Below, piece after piece: positions 1 to 13,065 of a stretch of DNA of 35,488 nt. Source of the stretch: Gammaproteobacteria bacterium (GTDB taxonomy: Bacteria; Pseudomonadota; Gammaproteobacteria; J044); the NCBI GenBank assembly GCA_003696465.1, contig RFHG01000227.1, forward strand, positions 1 through 35,488. Reading direction: 5' to 3'. The number at the start of each line of letters is the position of its first letter. The first letter of the stretch is position 1. The translations under genes and the position numbers were made by a program. Under the pieces are notes generated by a model that saw only the letters and a program-made list of their open reading frames with translations, was not told the DNA's origin and ran no database searches.

Positions 1-67
1 CTCCCCTTTTGTCCCGGCGCGGGCCTGCCCGCGCGTATCCGTCGTTCGGACCGGAGAATCCAGACAG

Positions 68-4525
<4,458 letters not shown>

Positions 4526-4563
4526 GTCACGGTGCCACGCCCCCGGTCCCGCTTCAACCCGCA

Positions 4564-4589
4564 GGCAGGGCCCGTCCCCGGGCCCTGCC
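4564..4589 (+). terminator. Strong GC hairpin between gltB and dnaG
   Basis: A perfect 11-bp inverted repeat (4564-4574 with 4579-4589) around a 4-base loop TCCC, in the 85-base gap after gltB. No T-tract follows (CTGCACGACGG), so it is not a canonical intrinsic terminator. It could terminate weakly, protect the gltB 3' end, or separate gltB from dnaG expression. The hairpin is seen directly; its function is inferred. Confidence 0.5.
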
Positions 4590-4610
4590 CTGCACGACGG
4601 GGCTAGCCAC

Positions 4611-6338
4611 ATGGCCGGGCGTATCCCGCAGCACTTCATCGACGAACTGATCGCCCGCACCGATATCGTCGAGGTGATCGGCCAGCGTGTGCCGCTGAAG
4701 AAGAAGGGCCGCGAGTATGCCGCCTGCTGCCCCTTCCATAGCGAGAAGACCCCTTCCTTCTATGTCAGCCCCGCCAAGCAGTTCTATCACTGCTTCGGCT
4801 GCGGTGCGCACGGTACCGCCATCGGCTTCCTCATGGAATACGACAACCTCGAGTTCGTCGAGGCCGTGGAGGAACTGGCCCGAATGGCGGGTGTGGAGGT
4901 GCCGCGCGAGCAGGCCAGCGACCGCGGCGGAGCCGCCCGCTCCGCCCCGGAACACGACCTGCAACCGCTGCGCGACCTGATGCAGGCCGCGGCCAGCTTT
5001 TACCAGGAGCAGCTCCGGCACAGCCCGCAGGCAGTGGAATACCTGCGCCAGCGCGGCCTGTCCGGCGAGATCGCGCGCGACTACGGGCTTGGCCATGCGC
5101 CGGACGACTGGGATGCCCTGCTGCAGCATCTGCAGGCCCCCGAGGAGCAGCTCGTCCAGGCCGGCCTCGCCATCCGCAACGAGCGTGGCCGCGTCTACGA
5201 CCGCTTCCGCAACCGCATCATGTTCCCCATCCGCAACCGCCGCGGCCAGGTCATCGGCTTCGGCGGGCGCGTGCTCGGCGACGGCGAGCCCAAGTACCTC
5301 AACTCGCCGGAGACGCCCCTGTTCCACAAGGGACGCGAACTCTACGGCCTGTACGAGGCGCGCCAGTTCAACCGCCGACTGGACCGGCTGCTGGTGGTCG
5401 AGGGCTACATGGACGTCATCGCCCTGGCCCAGCACGGCATACGCAATGCGGTGGCCACGCTGGGCACGGCCACTACCCCGGAGCACCTGCAGGTCCTGTT
5501 TCGCACCGTATCGCAGCTGGTGTTCTGCTTCGATGGCGACCGTGCCGGGCGCGAGGCGGCCTGGAAGGCGCTGGCCGTCACCCTGCCCTTCATGCAGGAC
5601 GGCTTTGAGGTGGGCTTCCTGTTCCTGCCCGAGGGCGAGGACCCCGACAGCCTGGTACGCGCCGAGGGACAGGCCGCCTTCGAGCGGCGACTGGATCAGG
5701 CCACCGGCATCAGCGAATACCTGATCGCGGAGCTGACCCGTCGGCACAATGTCCATACCCAGGCCGGGCGCACCCATCTGGCTACCGATGCCATGGCGCT
5801 CATCGGCCCCATGCCGCGCGGCCTGCTGCGTACCGCCCTGGTGGAGGAAGTGGCGCGGCTGACCCACCTGCGCCCGGAGCAGCTCGAGGGCGGGCAGGGC
5901 ACCCGTATTGCGGCCGTGGACCGCAGGCAGCAGCTGCGCATCACGCCCGTGCGGCTGGCCCTCCACGCCCTGCTGCACGAACCGGCCCTGGCCGACGACG
6001 ACATGCCCACGGACTGGCTGCACACGCTGGACCGCCCCGGCATCGATCTGCTGCTGGAACTCATTGAAACCATCCGCCGCGAACCCCATATAAGCCCTGC
6101 AGTCCTGCTCGAACGCTATCGCGGTACCGAGGCAGGCCGCCACCTGCAGCGTATCGCTGCCTGGCAGCCGCCGGGCTTCGAGGGCGCCGCCGTGGCCCGC
6201 ATGTATCAAGACGCCATGGACACATTGCGCCGGCAGCACGAGGAGCAGCGGCTCGAGGCCCTGCTCCACAAGGCCGATACCGAGGGCCTGTCCGAGGCTG
6301 AAAAGCGGGAACTGCGCGGCCTGCTCGAACGGCGCTGA
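4611..6338 (+). CDS. dnaG: DNA primase
   Basis: Synthesises RNA primers at the replication fork together with the replicative helicase. The product is 575 residues (E. coli 581). The N-terminal CHC2 zinc-binding domain has ligands C40, H43, C61 and C64. The TOPRIM catalytic core has its conserved Glu at about E264 (VVEGYMDV) and the DGDRAG motif at about 308-313. The C-terminal, DnaB-binding part follows from about residue 430. The ATG follows a GGGG-rich stretch rather than a strong Shine-Dalgarno. It sits directly before rpoD as in the E. coli macromolecular synthesis operon, but rpsU is missing upstream and gltB takes its place. The 97-base gap to rpoD holds its own promoter-like sequence. 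Confidence 0.97.
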   Translation: MAGRIPQHFIDELIARTDIVEVIGQRVPLKKKGREYAACCPFHSEKTPSFYVSPAKQFYHCFGCGAHGTAIGFLMEYDNLEFVEAVEELARMAGVEVPREQASDRGGAARSAPEHDLQPLRDLMQAAASFYQEQLRHSPQAVEYLRQRGLSGEIARDYGLGHAPDDWDALLQHLQAPEEQLVQAGLAIRNERGRVYDRFRNRIMFPIRNRRGQVIGFGGRVLGDGEPKYLNSPETPLFHKGRELYGLYEARQFNRRLDRLLVVEGYMDVIALAQHGIRNAVATLGTATTPEHLQVLFRTVSQLVFCFDGDRAGREAAWKALAVTLPFMQDGFEVGFLFLPEGEDPDSLVRAEGQAAFERRLDQATGISEYLIAELTRRHNVHTQAGRTHLATDAMALIGPMPRGLLRTALVEEVARLTHLRPEQLEGGQGTRIAAVDRRQQLRITPVRLALHALLHEPALADDDMPTDWLHTLDRPGIDLLLELIETIRREPHISPAVLLERYRGTEAGRHLQRIAAWQPPGFEGAAVARMYQDAMDTLRRQHEEQRLEALLHKADTEGLSEAEKRELRGLLERR

Positions 6339-6382
6339 GTGCCGTTGCGGGCAACACGCCCATGGCGTGAAAGTGCCAGGCA

Positions 6383-6391
6383 TGCTATAAT
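6383..6391 (+). promoter_or_regulatory. Extended -10 promoter for rpoD
   Basis: A perfect TATAAT (6386-6391) preceded by TG one base upstream (TGCTATAAT) forms an extended -10 element 45 bases before the rpoD ATG. No good -35 hexamer is seen at 16-18 bp spacing, which extended -10 promoters tolerate. A 6-bp hairpin (6355-6360 with 6364-6369) lies just upstream. This suggests rpoD has its own promoter besides any read-through from dnaG. Confidence 0.55.
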
Positions 6392-6435
6392 GCCGGGTTC
6401 CATTCCGATATTTTGTTCAGGCATCCAGAGACCCC

Positions 6436-8241
<1,806 letters not shown>

Positions 8242-8256
8242 CCCCACCCTTGCATG

Positions 8257-8287
8257 CGGCCCGTACATCCGGCAGGATGGCGGGCCG
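8257..8287 (+). terminator. Hairpin after rpoD, before the tRNA
   Basis: A long imperfect stem: 7 bp (8257-8263 with 8281-8287), a small internal loop, then 5 bp (8266-8270 with 8275-8279) around loop GGCA. It starts 16 bases after the rpoD stop and ends 9 bases before the tRNA. There is no T-run behind it (TGTCCCAC). It may be an inefficient terminator or a processing/stability structure in an rpoD-tRNA transcript. Confidence 0.45.
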
Positions 8288-8295
8288 TGTCCCAC

Positions 8296-8372
8296 GGGCC
8301 TGTAGCTCAGTTGGTCAGAGCAGTCGACTCATAATCGATTGGTCCCAGGTTCAAGTCCTGGCGGGCCCACCA
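8296..8372 (+). tRNA. tRNA with anticodon CAU, most likely tRNA-Ile2
   Basis: The full cloverleaf can be drawn. The acceptor stem is 8296-8302 with 8362-8368 (one G-U pair). The D arm begins GCTC. The anticodon stem GTCGA/TCGAT encloses the loop CTCATAA with anticodon CAT at 8330-8332. The T arm is CCAGG-TTCAAGT-CCTGG (8345-8361), the discriminator is A8369, and CCA is encoded at 8370-8372. CAU could be elongator Met or the lysidine-modified Ile2. The run from the anticodon loop into the variable loop (CTCATAATCG..TTGGTC) resembles E. coli ileX more than metT, and I recall an Ile(CAU) tRNA near rpoD in other Gammaproteobacteria, so Ile2 is preferred. Initiator tRNA is excluded because the first pair is G-C and the loop differs. 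Confidence 0.93.
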
Positions 8373-8399
8373 TCTTCCGCATCTCCCTGCCCCGGACAC

Positions 8400-8427
8400 T
8401 TGATTATGCCCCCGGATTTGGCATAGT
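8400..8427 (+). promoter_or_regulatory. Possible sigma-70 promoter for pomA
   Basis: TTGATT (8400-8405) and CATAGT (8422-8427), each 4/6 to consensus, are separated by 16 bp in the 101-base gap between the tRNA and pomA. No convincing sigma-28 or sigma-54 flagellar promoter was seen in this gap. This is a weak candidate; pomA could also be read from upstream. Confidence 0.3.
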
Positions 8428-8473
8428 TGGGCAAACCGGAACGGCTTTTTCACCAACCCTCAAGGAACAGCGC

Positions 8474-9235
8474 ATGGATCTGGCCACCCTGATCGGCCTC
8501 GTCAGCGTCATCGGCGTCGTCGTCGGATCGATCCTGATCGGCGGCGACATCGGCATCTTCATCAATGTGCCGTCGATCATCATCGTCGTCGGCGGCACCC
8601 TGGCTGCCACCATCATCCGCGTCTCGCTGGGGCAATTTCTGGGCTCCTTCAAGGTCGGCCTGAAGGCCGTCTTCAACAAGCAGACCCCGCCGGAGAAACT
8701 CATCGAGGAGGCCGTGGAACTGGCCAATGTGGCGCGCAAGGAAGGCATCCTGGCGCTGGAGAATGCCGAGATCAGCGACCCCTTCCTCAAGCGCGGCATC
8801 TCGCTGTGCATCGACGGGCACCCGCCGGAAGTGGTGCAGCAGATGCTGTCCAAGGACATCAACCTGGCCATCGAGCGCCACGAGGTGGGGGTCAACATGT
8901 TCAAGGCCATCGGCGACTATGCCCCGGCCATGGGCATGATCGGTACCCTCATCGGTCTGGTGCAGATGCTGTCCAACATGTCCGACCCGAAATCCATCGG
9001 CCCGGCCATGGCGGTGGCCCTGCTCACCACCCTCTATGGCGCCATCATCGCCAACGGTTTTGCCCTGCCGATCTCGGAAAAGCTCAAGACCATCAGCGAC
9101 CAGGAGCGGCTCACCCGCAGCCTGATCCTGGAATCCATCTCCGCCATCCAGGCCGGCACCAACCCCAGGGTGATGGAGCAGCTGCTCTATACCTATCTGC
9201 CGGAATCCAAGCGGCCGGCGGCAGATGCCGAATAG
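8474..9235 (+). CDS. pomA: Flagellar motor stator protein PomA (MotA family)
   Basis: Inner-membrane stator subunit that, with the B subunit, couples ion flow to flagellar rotation. The product is 253 residues, the PomA length. It begins MDLATLIGLV as in Vibrio PomA. Four membrane segments are visible at about 4-25, 32-53, 150-175 and 185-205, with the large cytoplasmic loop between segments 2 and 3 carrying the conserved charged stretch ARKEG. The motifs GDYAPAMGMIGTLIGLV and IGPAMAVALLTTLYGA are highly conserved. AAGGAAC lies 6-8 bases before the ATG at 8474, so the longer in-frame extension running into the tRNA is rejected. pomB follows after 15 bases. Similarity to PomA suggests sodium coupling, but the ion cannot be fixed from sequence alone. 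Confidence 0.95.
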   Translation: MDLATLIGLVSVIGVVVGSILIGGDIGIFINVPSIIIVVGGTLAATIIRVSLGQFLGSFKVGLKAVFNKQTPPEKLIEEAVELANVARKEGILALENAEISDPFLKRGISLCIDGHPPEVVQQMLSKDINLAIERHEVGVNMFKAIGDYAPAMGMIGTLIGLVQMLSNMSDPKSIGPAMAVALLTTLYGAIIANGFALPISEKLKTISDQERLTRSLILESISAIQAGTNPRVMEQLLYTYLPESKRPAADAE

Positions 9236-9250
9236 AGGCACCCGGGCACC

Positions 9251-10090
9251 ATGAGCGAAGAAGAGGCCAAACAGGAGGACTGCCCCAGCGGCGCGCCGGC
9301 GTGGGTGATGACCTTCGCCGACCTGATGTCGCTGCTGATGTGCTTCTTCGTGCTGCTGCTCTCGTTCTCGGAGATGGACGTGCAGAAGTTCAAGCAGATC
9401 GCCGGCTCCATGAAGTACGCCTTCGGCGTGCAGCGCACCATCGAGGCCAAGGACATCCCCAAGGGCACCAGCGTCATCGCGCAGGAATTCAGCCCGGGCA
9501 AGCCGACGCCCACCACCCTGCAGGTGGTACAGCAGGAGACCACCGACGACACGCGTGACAATGTCGAGATGATGGAGGCCACCTCGAAGAAGATCCAGGA
9601 GATGGCCGAGACCCTGCGCGAGGAGCTGAAGGACGAGGTGGATCAGGGCCTGCTCGAAGTCGACACCGAGGCCAACGAGGTCATGATCCGCATCCGCGAG
9701 AAGGGCTCCTTCCCCTCCGGCAGCGCGGTCATCAACAAGTCCTTCCTCCCCATCCTGCGACGCATTGCCGAGGTACTGAAGAAGACCGACGGCGAGATCG
9801 TGGTGGCCGGCCATACCGACAACATCCCCATCTCCACCCCCACCTATCCCTCCAACTGGGTGCTCTCGGCCGCACGTGCCGCCAATGTGGTGCACTACTT
9901 CAGCAAGATCGACCCGGAGCTCTCGAAACGCATGCAGATCCGAGCCTATGCCGATACCCGGCCCAAGGCACCGAATGACACCCCGGAAAACCGGGCCAGG
10001 AACCGCCGGGTCGAGATCATCATCCGCGAGGGCAGCCAACAGCCGATCGAGGTCGAGGACCCCGAGAACATCCTGGAGATCCAGCAATGA
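9251..10090 (+). CDS. pomB: Flagellar motor stator protein PomB (MotB family, OmpA-like)
   Basis: Ion-conducting and cell-wall-anchoring stator subunit. The product is 279 residues. The single membrane helix at about 18-40 carries the ion-binding Asp24 in TFADLMSLLMCFFVLLLSFS, the same position and context as PomB of Vibrio. The stretch after the helix (DVQKFKQIAGSMK, then DIPKGTS.IAQEF) is also PomB-like. The C-terminal OmpA/MotB peptidoglycan-binding domain (about 150-265) contains AGHTDN and the NRARNRRVEI-type end. It is shorter than Vibrio PomB in the linker. It lies 15 bases after pomA and overlaps the PilZ gene by 4 bases (ATGA), which suggests translational coupling. Confidence 0.95.
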   Translation: MSEEEAKQEDCPSGAPAWVMTFADLMSLLMCFFVLLLSFSEMDVQKFKQIAGSMKYAFGVQRTIEAKDIPKGTSVIAQEFSPGKPTPTTLQVVQQETTDDTRDNVEMMEATSKKIQEMAETLREELKDEVDQGLLEVDTEANEVMIRIREKGSFPSGSAVINKSFLPILRRIAEVLKKTDGEIVVAGHTDNIPISTPTYPSNWVLSAARAANVVHYFSKIDPELSKRMQIRAYADTRPKAPNDTPENRARNRRVEIIIREGSQQPIEVEDPENILEIQQ

Positions 10091-10665
10091 GTGATCCGGG
10101 CGCAAGCGAGCGGCGGCGCAGTTTCCGCGTGACCGACCGGGTGGCGCTGCAGGTCCGTGCACTGGATGATGCCGGCCTGGCCAGGGAGGAGGCCGAATTC
10201 GACCTGGAGCGGGAACGGCTGGCGCTGGTCAACGACTACCTGCTGCAGAAGGACCAGGCCCTGCCGCGCCTGGCCGCCATCCAGTCGCATCACCCGGACG
10301 TGGCCGCATACCTGCGGCATCTCGAGCACAAGATCGACCAGCTGGCCGGTGTCTTCCAGCAGCGCGAACTTGGACTCCCGCAACGCCCCACGCATGAGGT
10401 CAACCTCAGCGCCACCGGTATCCGTTTCGAACATGATGCCGCACTGCCAAAGGACGGCCCTGTGCTGCTCGACATCGTGATCTACCCGGAGCTCGCCGTC
10501 ATCCACGCCCTGGGGCGCGTGGTCTGGTGTCGCCCGGCCGGGGACGGACAGCACGAGATTGCGGTCGATTTCAGCCGCATCGATACGCGGGACGCGGATC
10601 TGCTGGCACGCCACAACATACGCACCCAGCTGCGCAGCATCCGGCGACCGCTCGACGAGGACTGA
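10087..10665 (+). CDS. PilZ domain protein with split c-di-GMP motif
   Basis: The 192-residue product has no predicted membrane segment. It contains both halves of a PilZ c-di-GMP binding site: RxxxR at R10-R14 and NxSxxG at N106-G111. They are separated by about 90 residues rather than the usual 20-40. The insert (about 25-95) is rich in Glu, Arg and Leu and is probably helical, possibly a coiled coil for oligomerisation. After NLSATGI the beta-strand pattern (VLLDIVIYPE, HALGRVVWC, EIAVDFSRI) fits a PilZ barrel. The position directly behind pomAB, with ATGA overlap, suggests it modulates the stator or motor in response to c-di-GMP, as YcgR does. That role is inference from context. Its stop overlaps the next ATG by one base. 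Confidence 0.8.
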   Translation: MSDPGASERRRSFRVTDRVALQVRALDDAGLAREEAEFDLERERLALVNDYLLQKDQALPRLAAIQSHHPDVAAYLRHLEHKIDQLAGVFQQRELGLPQRPTHEVNLSATGIRFEHDAALPKDGPVLLDIVIYPELAVIHALGRVVWCRPAGDGQHEIAVDFSRIDTRDADLLARHNIRTQLRSIRRPLDED

Positions 10666-12116
10666 TGGCCGACCCTGCCCTACTCGAACAGGTCACCGGG
10701 CTGCGCATCCCGGCGCTGGCCGAACACCTGCGCGCCTGCCGCGACACCCTGGACGCACCGGGCACCGCGCTGGCCGATGTCGGTGTCATCATCAACCGCG
10801 ATCCCGGGCTGGCCACACACTTCTTCCGTCACATCAACAAGAGCCGGCTCGATGGCAGCCGCCCGCTCATCAGCACCATCGAGAGCAGTCTCAACCTGCT
10901 GGGCGAAACGGCCATCCGCAACCTGCTCGAGCAGGTACCGGTGCTGGAAGAGCAGGTCACCGACAAGGCCGTCCTGCAACACTGGTACCGACTCATCGTG
11001 CGCAGCCGGCTGGCGGCCGAGATTGCCGCCGACTGGGGCCGGCTGCAGAACGACCGCGCACCCAGCGAGCTGATGGCGGCCTGCACCCTGCTGCCGCTGG
11101 GAGAATACCTGCTGGCCCTGCTCGAACCCGCCAGCTTCCTTGCCTGTGCCAGGGAGGAGCTGGCCGGCGGCCACCGCAACACCTGCGAGCTCGAACGCCT
11201 GGGCATCCGCAGCCGCGATCTGGGACGGGAGGCCGCCCGCGCCTGGGGACTGCCCCAGCTGCTGCAGGAGGCCCTGGATCCGGCCGCCATGATCGGCCGG
11301 GCACAGAACGTGGTGGTCGCCTACGCGCTGGCCAGTGCAGCCGATGTCGAGCACTGGCGCAGCCCCGCCGTGGAGGCGGCCATGGAGCTGGCTTCGGGCT
11401 ATCTCAACCGCCCATTGGCCGAGGTCAGCCACCGGGTGCATCAGGTCGCTGCCCATGCCGCACGCCAGTTCCGGCTGCCTGGCGTCATCCCGCCTGCGGC
11501 CAAGCTGCTGTGGACCGTGCTGCCGGAGCCGGGCAGCCAGGGAGAAGCAGAGCCGGAAACGCCCCCCACGGCGGAACCCGAAACCGCCCCGCCCTCGCCC
11601 GCCGCACCGGACATCGCGCCGCTGAAGCAGGCCCTGACCCGAACCCTGCAGGAAGGCGGCGATGCCAATGCCCTCATCCGTACCCTGCTCGAACGGCTGC
11701 ACGAGGACTACGGCTTCGAGCGCAGCCTCCTGCTGCTGCCCGATCCGCAACGCACCCGGCTCAATGTGCGCCACCAGCGCGGCTTTGGCCGTGAGACGGC
11801 CGGGCTGTTCGTGGACCTCGTCCGCCCCGGCCTGTTCCGCAAGGCGATGGAGAAACAGCAGCTGCTGTGGATCCGCGACGAGAACTATCCCAAAGTGGCT
11901 GCCGGCCTGCCCGAGCGCTGGACCCGGGCGGTGGCCTCGGCCAACTTCCTGCTGCTGACGCTCGGGGTGGGCGAGCGCACGCTGGGCGTGATCTATCTCG
12001 ACCAGGGTGGGCGCCCCATTCCGCCCGAACTGGCCCGGGCCCTGCAGCCGGCGGCCAAACTCCTGGCTCGCGCGCTGCAGATCGCGCACGAGCGCAAGCA
12101 TCAGCGCAAGGCGTAG
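10665..12116 (+). CDS. HDOD domain protein with C-terminal GAF-like domain
   Basis: The 483-residue signalling protein starts at the ATG in TGATG, overlapping the PilZ stop by one base. Residues about 10-260 form an HDOD domain: the N-terminal part resembles IPALAEHL..., with INRDPGLATHFFRHINKS and ISTIESSLNLLG, and the HD metal ligands are lost (LLPLGEYLL where an LHDIG motif would be). A Pro/Glu/Ala-rich linker follows at about 287-320. Residues about 325-475 look like a GAF domain (a VIYLDQGG strand near the end). HDOD proteins are usually non-enzymatic signalling scaffolds, often tied to c-di-GMP or motility. Being fourth in a pomA-pomB-PilZ run supports a link to motor control, but this is inference. 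Its 3' end overlaps that of ubiA by 16 bases (convergent). Confidence 0.8.
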   Translation: MADPALLEQVTGLRIPALAEHLRACRDTLDAPGTALADVGVIINRDPGLATHFFRHINKSRLDGSRPLISTIESSLNLLGETAIRNLLEQVPVLEEQVTDKAVLQHWYRLIVRSRLAAEIAADWGRLQNDRAPSELMAACTLLPLGEYLLALLEPASFLACAREELAGGHRNTCELERLGIRSRDLGREAARAWGLPQLLQEALDPAAMIGRAQNVVVAYALASAADVEHWRSPAVEAAMELASGYLNRPLAEVSHRVHQVAAHAARQFRLPGVIPPAAKLLWTVLPEPGSQGEAEPETPPTAEPETAPPSPAAPDIAPLKQALTRTLQEGGDANALIRTLLERLHEDYGFERSLLLLPDPQRTRLNVRHQRGFGRETAGLFVDLVRPGLFRKAMEKQQLLWIRDENYPKVAAGLPERWTRAVASANFLLLTLGVGERTLGVIYLDQGGRPIPPELARALQPAAKLLARALQIAHERKHQRKA

Positions 12117-12997
12117 TCCAGCACCAGCCCGGCAAAGATCGCTGCGCCGACCCAATTGTTCTCGAGGAAGGCCTTGAAGCAGGCCGCCGGCTCCCTGTTG
12201 CGCACCCGCCATTGCTGATGCAGCATCAGCAGGGCCGCCACGGCCAGTCCGGCCAGCCACCAGCCATCGAGTCCCGCCTGGCGTCCGGCCAGCCACAGCG
12301 CCAGCAGGAACAGGCCCTGCAGCACGCCCACCATGAACCGATCGAGATCACCGAACAGGATGGCGGTGGACTTGACGCCGATGCGCAGGTCGTCCTCGCG
12401 GTCGGCCATGGCATACAGCGTGTCATAGGCCGTGGTCCACAGCAGGTTGGCAATGAACAGCAGCCAGGCCACCGGCGGCGGGAAACTGCCTGTCTGTGCG
12501 GCAAAGGCCATGGGTATGGCCCAGCCAAAGGCTGCGCCCAGGTGTACCTGCGGCAGATAATGAAAGCGCTTCATGAAGGGATAGGTCGCCGCCAGCAGCA
12601 CCGCCACCACCGACAGGCGAATCGTGAGGCTGTTGAGCGTGAGCACCAGGGCAAAGGCCAGCAGGCAGAGCAGCACGAAGATGCCCAGTGCCTCGCGTGG
12701 AGTGATCTCGCCGGCGGCAAGCGGCCGCGTCCGGGTACGCGCCACATGCGGGTCGAACCCGCGGTCGGCATAGTCATTGATGGCACAGCCCGCCGAGCGC
12801 ATCAGCACCACGCCGGCAACAAAGACCGCCACCACGCGCCAGTCAGGATGTCCCTCGCCCGCAATCCACAGTGCCCACAGGGTGGGCCAGAGCAGCAGAA
12901 AGATGCCGATCGGCCGGTCCAGGCGGATCAGGCGGGCATAGGCCGACAGGCGCTGGCGGCGGCAGGTCGGGTTCCTGAAGCAGTCAACGAGATTCAT
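12101..12997 (-). CDS. ubiA: 4-hydroxybenzoate octaprenyltransferase
   Basis: Attaches the polyprenyl tail to 4-hydroxybenzoate in ubiquinone synthesis; integral inner-membrane enzyme. The product is 298 residues from the ATG at 12997. The longer frame begins at a TTG (13036) that would run into the gorA promoter and is not preferred. Typical UbiA features are RLDRPIGIFLLLWPTLWALW, the first Asp-rich motif NDYADRGFD, YPFMKRFHYLPQVHLGAAFGW, and the second Asp-rich motif YDTLYAMADREDD followed by IGVKSTAILFG. About eight hydrophobic helices are visible. No ubiC (chorismate lyase) lies next to it. It is divergent from gorA, with 68 bases between the two start codons. Confidence 0.96.
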   Translation of the reverse strand: MNLVDCFRNPTCRRQRLSAYARLIRLDRPIGIFLLLWPTLWALWIAGEGHPDWRVVAVFVAGVVLMRSAGCAINDYADRGFDPHVARTRTRPLAAGEITPREALGIFVLLCLLAFALVLTLNSLTIRLSVVAVLLAATYPFMKRFHYLPQVHLGAAFGWAIPMAFAAQTGSFPPPVAWLLFIANLLWTTAYDTLYAMADREDDLRIGVKSTAILFGDLDRFMVGVLQGLFLLALWLAGRQAGLDGWWLAGLAVAALLMLHQQWRVRNREPAACFKAFLENNWVGAAIFAGLVLDYALR

Positions 12998-13021
12998 CTC
13001 GGTCCGAATGTTGTGGGGGCG

Positions 13022-13027
13022 TATAAT
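13022..13027 (+). promoter_or_regulatory. -10 element for gorA
   Basis: A perfect TATAAT 38 bases before the gorA start. The hexamer 17 bp upstream (TCGGTC) is a poor -35. It lies in the 68-base divergent gap between ubiA and gorA, where both promoters must sit close together. No clear minus-strand promoter for ubiA was found here. Confidence 0.45.
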
Positions 13028-13065
13028 CTTACGCAATATCCTGCCTACAGTCTTTGGGAGCCAGC

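Noticed and set aside
8415..8440. Possible sigma-54 site (TTGGCATAG...) upstream of pomA
   Set aside because: The GC element is not at the required spacing from GG; it does not fit the -24/-12 pattern.
8339..8473. N-terminal extension of pomA into the tRNA
   Set aside because: It would translate half of the tRNA gene; the ATG at 8474 has a ribosome binding site and matches the PomA N-terminus.
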